A DNA stretch of 47,859 nucleotides from Fidelibacterota bacterium (lineage in GTDB: Bacteria; Fidelibacterota; UBA8477; JABMPR01). The DNA lies in NCBI GenBank assembly GCA_013203185.1, contig JABMOS010000090.1:1-47859 (forward strand), read 5' to 3'. Below are positions 44,733 through 47,859 of this stretch, piece after piece. The notes beneath the pieces are model-generated. The model saw only the letters and a list, made by a program, of their open reading frames with translations. It made no database searches and was not told the origin of the DNA. The translations under genes and the position numbers were made by a program. The first letter of the stretch is position 1, and the number at the start of each line of letters is the position of its first letter.

Positions 44733-44937
44733 TTTATCTCCTTTTCAATGTCATGTTATGACAGAGCTCAAGATAGAGAATTCGATCTATGAATCAAGGA
44801 AACCATGTATTTACGCGAGGAATTCTTGAATATCTGTTAACACCTTTGTCACCAACAAGACATTCACGCGTAAGGATGGAACCTATACTATTTCATCAAC
44901 AGGGACTCTAGATAATTGGTCCTGAATATATAATAGT

Positions 44938-44942
44938 GGAGG
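44938..44942 (+). promoter_or_regulatory. Shine-Dalgarno GGAGG that fixes the DUF3179 start
   Basis: GGAGG lies five bases before the ATG at 44948. A GTG at 44936 in the same frame has no such site and would sit inside it, so the ATG is preferred. Confidence 0.7.
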
Positions 44943-44947
44943 TATAT

Positions 44948-45988
44948 ATGAGATTCTTTGCTCCTTTGCTCCTGACCGTTTTCATCATTGGGTGTCAAGA
45001 AAGTAGTGTAACTGACGGGGTCTCTGACCTGACATGGACCATTGACACTAAATTTATTCGTCAGGGCTGTTATGATGGTAAAGATTGCATTCCCAGTCTT
45101 GAAGTGCCAAATAAGTCTCACGTAGATGGCTCAAATTTAGGATTTCTAGATGATGAAGATCTGGTGGTGGGAATATGGAATGGTTCAGAACACATCGCAT
45201 ACCCACATGCTATCCTGAACTGGCACGAAATCGTCAATGAATCGGGCTATAGCATATCCTACTGCCCGCTCACTGGAAGCGCCATTCATTTGTCTACATC
45301 AGTAGAATATGGTGTATCAGGATTATTGTTTAACAGCAATCTTATTATGTACGACCGTGAGACAGATAGTTATTGGCCACAGATGCTGCTGCGGTCTGCA
45401 GCGGGAGATCGTTCAGGAGGGGAATTACACTTAAACAATCTTGTGGAAACAACCTGGGGCACCTGGAAATCCCTTTTTCCAGAAACCCAGGTCCTGAATT
45501 CTGATACGGATTATTCCCGAAACTACAGCCGTTATCCGTATGGTAATTATCGTACGTGCAACTCTCTCGCTTGTGGAGATTACATTTATTTTCCTCTGGC
45601 CAATGAAGATGAGCGTTTACCAGCGAAAAATCGTGTCTTGACCATCATTGATGAAGATCAAGTGAAAGCCATAGACATTGATTCATATCCCGATCCTCAA
45701 ATCCTGAGTGTTGACGTAGGGAATTCATTGTATAGAGTTGTGATTTCTGGCCGAGATAATATTGCAGTGGCTTTTGAAACGACTCGGGAACTCACTATAT
45801 CAAAGTGGGATATCTCAGCGGGGGAGATCATTCTAAATCAATCTGATACAGGGAAGGAATGGGATATCACGGGTCAATTGATGGTCAACCCAGTGGCCTC
45901 AGAGCGTCTTGTTGCAGGAAATGCATACATAGCATATTGGTTTTCTGTCGCGGCTTTTTACCCAGATGTTGAGATTGTTTCTGGATGA
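44948..45988 (+). CDS. DUF3179 domain lipoprotein
   Basis: A 346-residue predicted lipoprotein with a short leader and lipobox IIGC (Cys16). It shows the DUF3179 pattern: AYPHAILNWHEIVNE, YCPLTGSAI, VSGLLFNSNLIMYDRETDS with WPQ next, a TTWGTWKSLFPETQVL block and a YPYGNY motif late on. The function of the family is unknown. The conserved Cys in YCPLTGSA and the histidines suggest a metal or redox site, as inference. The next gene overlaps its stop (ATGA), so the two products probably work together. Confidence 0.85.
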   Translation: MRFFAPLLLTVFIIGCQESSVTDGVSDLTWTIDTKFIRQGCYDGKDCIPSLEVPNKSHVDGSNLGFLDDEDLVVGIWNGSEHIAYPHAILNWHEIVNESGYSISYCPLTGSAIHLSTSVEYGVSGLLFNSNLIMYDRETDSYWPQMLLRSAAGDRSGGELHLNNLVETTWGTWKSLFPETQVLNSDTDYSRNYSRYPYGNYRTCNSLACGDYIYFPLANEDERLPAKNRVLTIIDEDQVKAIDIDSYPDPQILSVDVGNSLYRVVISGRDNIAVAFETTRELTISKWDISAGEIILNQSDTGKEWDITGQLMVNPVASERLVAGNAYIAYWFSVAAFYPDVEIVSG

Positions 45989-46923
45989 TCAGAGTCGTGA
46001 TCATAAGCGCCCTACTGACAACATTTTCCTTTGGTCAGGTATGTTGTTCCCCTGTAGGTAGTGGACAGGCTGGAGGTGGTGCGTCAATGAATAATTGGAT
46101 CGCACAGTGGCCAAATACACTAATGGGTGGCAAGAATTGGCATTGGATGTCTAATACCCAGATTACTCACAGAGGACCAGCAGGAAACATCAACTATGGA
46201 CCTCAACTCAATACATTTGTTGAAGTGTCACGCTCCGCTGGCATGAGAAATGTGCTCTTTGTAAACGGTTATGGGGGAGTCGGCTCCCTTTCCGAAAGCG
46301 TCACATACCTTGAGAGCTCAACGATTTCCTATTCAAGTGGTTTTTCAGCAGGGATAAGACGTGCTTTAGGTGATAGAGGTAGGTCCTATGCACAGTTGAT
46401 GCTCAAGCTACCAGGTGAAATACAATATCTCAATGAAGATTTCCCGTTTGATTCCGAAGAAGGAATCTCCTTGAGTGTCCTCGTCCTGCATAGGATTCCC
46501 ATGCCCTGGGCTAAAATAAGCCCGGAATTCTTGAGTGACCTTTCTACAAGTGCCCTATATGAGAAAAACACTGTTGTACGTGATAATATTCTAAGCGATC
46601 ATCGGTCCTTGGTTCATATCTCTTCTGCCATCCATTCGGCTTTTCCATTATTCTTAGCGCCGTTCATTCAGTTGAAGGCAGAACAACTGCTTGCTCCACC
46701 ATCCATATGGACAAATGATCGGGAATCACGCATCCTGGCTTCTACTGTGGCGGGTATAGATCTAGCTATATCAACACCTTACTGGGAAAAGATTAAAGTG
46801 AGGATAGCCTTGCCGCTCATGGCTTGGTCTTCATCAAACGGGTTCCCTGATGGGTCACAACCTGCTCCATATCTTATGCTCGCTGTAAACACTTCAGGGA
46901 TATTCACTGGGAATGACATCTAG
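45985..46923 (+). CDS. Predicted small outer membrane barrel protein with CCSP motif
   Basis: A 312-residue protein with signal peptide (about 1-17) and, just after it, the cysteine pair in QVCCSPVGSGQAGGGAS. The rest is alternating strand-like text with aromatic belts (WHWMSNTQI, SAGIRRAL, FAPFIQLKAEQL-type), consistent with a beta barrel, but I cannot assign a family. Similar short proteins opening with a CC-S/G-rich stretch exist in Bacteroidetes-like genomes without known function, as I recall. It overlaps DUF3179 (ATGA). The CC pair could bind metal or form a disulfide. Confidence 0.7.
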   Translation: MIRVVIISALLTTFSFGQVCCSPVGSGQAGGGASMNNWIAQWPNTLMGGKNWHWMSNTQITHRGPAGNINYGPQLNTFVEVSRSAGMRNVLFVNGYGGVGSLSESVTYLESSTISYSSGFSAGIRRALGDRGRSYAQLMLKLPGEIQYLNEDFPFDSEEGISLSVLVLHRIPMPWAKISPEFLSDLSTSALYEKNTVVRDNILSDHRSLVHISSAIHSAFPLFLAPFIQLKAEQLLAPPSIWTNDRESRILASTVAGIDLAISTPYWEKIKVRIALPLMAWSSSNGFPDGSQPAPYLMLAVNTSGIFTGNDI

Positions 46924-46924
46924 T

Positions 46925-46945
46925 TGGATTATTTCCTTTAATCCA
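46925..46945 (+). terminator. Hairpin directly after the CCSP barrel gene
   Basis: TGGATTA and TAATCCA form a perfect 7-bp stem with a 7-base loop, starting two bases after the stop. No T run follows, so it may be a weak terminator or an mRNA end structure. Confidence 0.4.
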
Positions 46946-46990
46946 CATGCCGTTACCTCATAAGTGCTCTCACTTTTAACCTGAGTCCTG

Positions 46991-47019
46991 TTGCAATGAT
47001 TTGCTGCATACATTATACT
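46991..47019 (+). promoter_or_regulatory. Probable sigma-70 promoter of the AhpD-family gene
   Basis: TTGCAA (46991-46996), a 17-base spacer and TATACT (47014-47019) are close to consensus. The expected start near 47026 leaves a leader of about 30 bases with AGGGG before the ATG. Confidence 0.55.
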
Positions 47020-47056
47020 GAAACATAAAATTATCATTAAAGGGGCTTGAGCATAT

Positions 47057-47602
47057 ATGGCATATATAGAATATGTTGATCCATACGAAATTCCTGCGGG
47101 GAATCGAGTGAATGATTCTGATCATATCCTACGAATCCACGGAGTACACAGTGAAACCATGCAGTATCATTATTCGCTATACAAAGAGTTAATGTATAGC
47201 AAAGGTCCGCTATCTCGTATTCAAAGAGAGATGATTGCTGTAGCCGTTTCTGCAATCAATGAGTGTCATTACTGAATTGAACATCACGGGGCGGGACTCC
47301 GCAGACTTTTATCAGCCAAAAAAGTGTCTTCTCAGAATCAGGATTCCTTCATAGAAGCACTTGCCCAGGCTGGAGATCATGAAGCTTTTACTCTCCAGGA
47401 TAAAGCAATTCTACAATATGCTGTCAAATTGACTAAAACGCCGGCAGATATGGGGAAACTTGATGTGGAGGTGTTACGATCACGAGGTTTGAATGATCGG
47501 GCTATTCATGATGTTTGTGCAATAACAGCATATTTTGGATTTGTGAATCGAATTGCCGACGGGTTAGGGGTTGAGTTGGAGCCACGGTTTGACGCGGATT
47601 GA
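47057..47602 (+). CDS. AhpD-family peroxidase-related protein with in-frame UGA, predicted selenoprotein (CxxU)
   Basis: A 181-residue carboxymuconolactone-decarboxylase/AhpD fold protein of the peroxidase-related type (PLSRIQREMIAVAVSA). One UGA (47273-47275) interrupts the frame at residue 73, where homologues have the second Cys of CxxC (C-H-Y-UGA). Around it the AhpD spacing E-X11-C-X2-C-X3-H is intact with Glu58, Cys70, residue 73 and His77, and the frame stays open and family-like after the UGA (IEHHGAGLRRLL, then ITAYFGFVNRIADGLG near the end). Read as selenocysteine, the protein is complete. It would act as a thiol/selenol peroxidase or disulfide reductase. It has its own promoter and ends at a terminator shared with tRNA-Arg. 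A point mutation or sequencing error is the alternative. Confidence 0.78.
47287..47302 (+). promoter_or_regulatory. Candidate bacterial SECIS hairpin after the UGA
   Basis: Two overlapping foldings are possible: CGGGG/CTCCG (one G-T pair, loop CGGGA) starting 11 bases after the UGA, or GCGG/CCGC (loop GACT) starting 15 bases after it. Either has a G in the first two loop positions and puts the loop 16-19 bases from the UGA, inside the range described for bacterial SECIS elements. The stems are short. Confidence 0.45.
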
Positions 47603-47640
47603 CACTATTCAAAAAAATATCTCAACCAATTAATTAAAAC

Positions 47641-47672
47641 AAAAAAGACCCCTAAACTTCAGGGGCCTTTTG
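47641..47672. terminator. Bidirectional terminator between the AhpD-family gene and the tRNA-Arg gene
   Basis: CCCCT/AGGGG with a one-base mismatch then AAAAG/CTTTT flank forms the stem, with loop AAACTTC. TTTT follows on the + strand, and a run of at least six T follows on the - strand, so it can end both transcripts. Confidence 0.8.
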
Positions 47673-47746
47673 TACACCAGCCAGGAGTCGAACCCGGAAC
47701 CTTCTGGTCCGTAGCCAAACGCTCTATCCAATTGAGCTACTGGTGC
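47673..47746 (-). tRNA. tRNA-Arg (anticodon ACG)
   Basis: On the - strand GCACCAG pairs with CTGGTGT, with a G1-U72 wobble. The D arm is GCTCAATTGGATAGAGC, the anticodon loop CTACGGA gives ACG (read as ICG after deamination), and the T arm holds TTCGACT. The discriminator is A with no encoded CCA. It lies 33 bases downstream of tRNA-Glu on the same strand, so they are likely co-transcribed. Confidence 0.93.
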
Positions 47747-47779
47747 ATGTCAAAATAAAGATCAAAGTCTTTATCATTG

Positions 47780-47852
47780 TAGCGCGTAGGGGAGTCGAAC
47801 CCCTGTTACCGGCGTGAGAGGCCAGCGTCCTAGACCACTAGACGAACGCGCC
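47780..47852 (-). tRNA. tRNA-Glu (anticodon CUC)
   Basis: On the - strand GGCGCGT pairs with ACGCGCT, again with G1-U72. The anticodon stem CTGGC/GCCGG closes the loop CTCTCAC, giving CTC. The T arm holds TTCGACT; the discriminator is A with no encoded CCA. The gene is complete at the window edge, seven bases from the end; its promoter lies outside. Confidence 0.93.
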
Positions 47853-47859
47853 AAATTAT

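Noticed and set aside
44929-44934. TATAAT before the DUF3179 gene as its -10 box
   Set aside because: It lies only four bases before the Shine-Dalgarno, so transcription would start at or after the ribosome site, and no -35 box is spaced correctly.
44733-44947. TPP riboswitch ahead of the operon containing thiamine pyrophosphokinase
   Set aside because: No CTGAGA or ACCTGATCTGG-like thi-box elements on the - strand of this gap.
47057-47602. Reading the UGA-interrupted gene as two separate genes or a simple pseudogene
   Set aside because: The part after the UGA continues the same frame and family, including the catalytic His77, and no other defects are visible. A pseudogene is kept only as the alternative hypothesis.

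Overview
The window looks like chromosome of a marine Gram-negative bacterium of the Fibrobacteres-Chlorobi-Bacteroidetes (FCB) superphylum, most plausibly Candidatus Marinimicrobia (SAR406) or a close relative. The evidence is a moderately AT-rich sequence, outer-membrane machinery (two Omp85 barrels, a TamB-like protein, an LptE-like lipoprotein, many lipoboxes), a type IX secretion sorting tail with the YPNPFNPS motif on a secreted PL6 polysaccharide lyase, DUF4837, and GldA/GldF/GldG-like genes. The lineage is inferred; no marker gene here settles it. I count 37 protein genes, one gene remnant and four tRNAs. I see no CRISPR array, insertion sequence or prophage.

Layout. (1) 1-9713, + strand: the end of an Omp85 barrel gene, rnr (RNase R), a DUF4837 lipoprotein, rfbD, two GT2 glycosyltransferases (the second fused to a degenerate sugar-phosphate transferase), accA, a YbgC-type thioesterase and a YhhQ-type transporter, mostly overlapping or nearly so. 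(2) 9778-10412: two serine tRNAs in a disturbed intergenic stretch with a second copy of a tRNA 3' end, related GC-rich short repeats and the 5' fragment of a GIY-YIG gene. (3) 10413-12200, - strand: an SLC13 permease with RCK_C domains. (4) 12312-19468, + strand: uvrB, a sigma-54 activator, lptE, asnS, a LOG-like gene and nadE, most with overlapping ends, followed by dnaK with its own strong terminator. (5) 21776-35288, + strand: a ten-gene run of envelope genes: tamB-like, tamA/bamA-like, TPR lipoprotein, moxR, DUF58, a membrane protein, an ABC ATPase and permease, gldG-like and DUF4340. (6) 35453-38362: a secreted PL6 (alginate lyase/chondroitinase B) enzyme, convergent with an unknown lipoprotein gene. 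(7) 44732-40223, - strand: parvulin, nucleoside kinase, thiamine pyrophosphokinase, sodium:solute symporter and SDR oxidoreductase in one tight operon. (8) 44948-46923: a DUF3179 lipoprotein and a small predicted barrel protein with a CCSP motif. (9) 47057-47602: an AhpD-family gene with an in-frame UGA, then tRNA-Arg and tRNA-Glu on the - strand.

The most interesting item is the last gene. Its frame is open for 181 codons except for one UGA, which falls exactly on the second cysteine of the AhpD CxxC motif. The other catalytic positions (Glu58, Cys70, His77) keep the AhpD spacing E-X11-C-X2-C-X3-H across the UGA, and a small G-containing hairpin follows at bacterial SECIS distance. I read it as a selenoprotein (CxxU). 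Next are the GT2 protein whose fused phosphoglycosyltransferase domain has lost its catalytic Asp-Glu pair, and the tRNA-Ser/GIY-YIG debris at 9.8-10.4 kb. The symporter next to thiamine pyrophosphokinase and an SDR enzyme, near an alginate-lyase-type gene, gives two competing substrate hypotheses.
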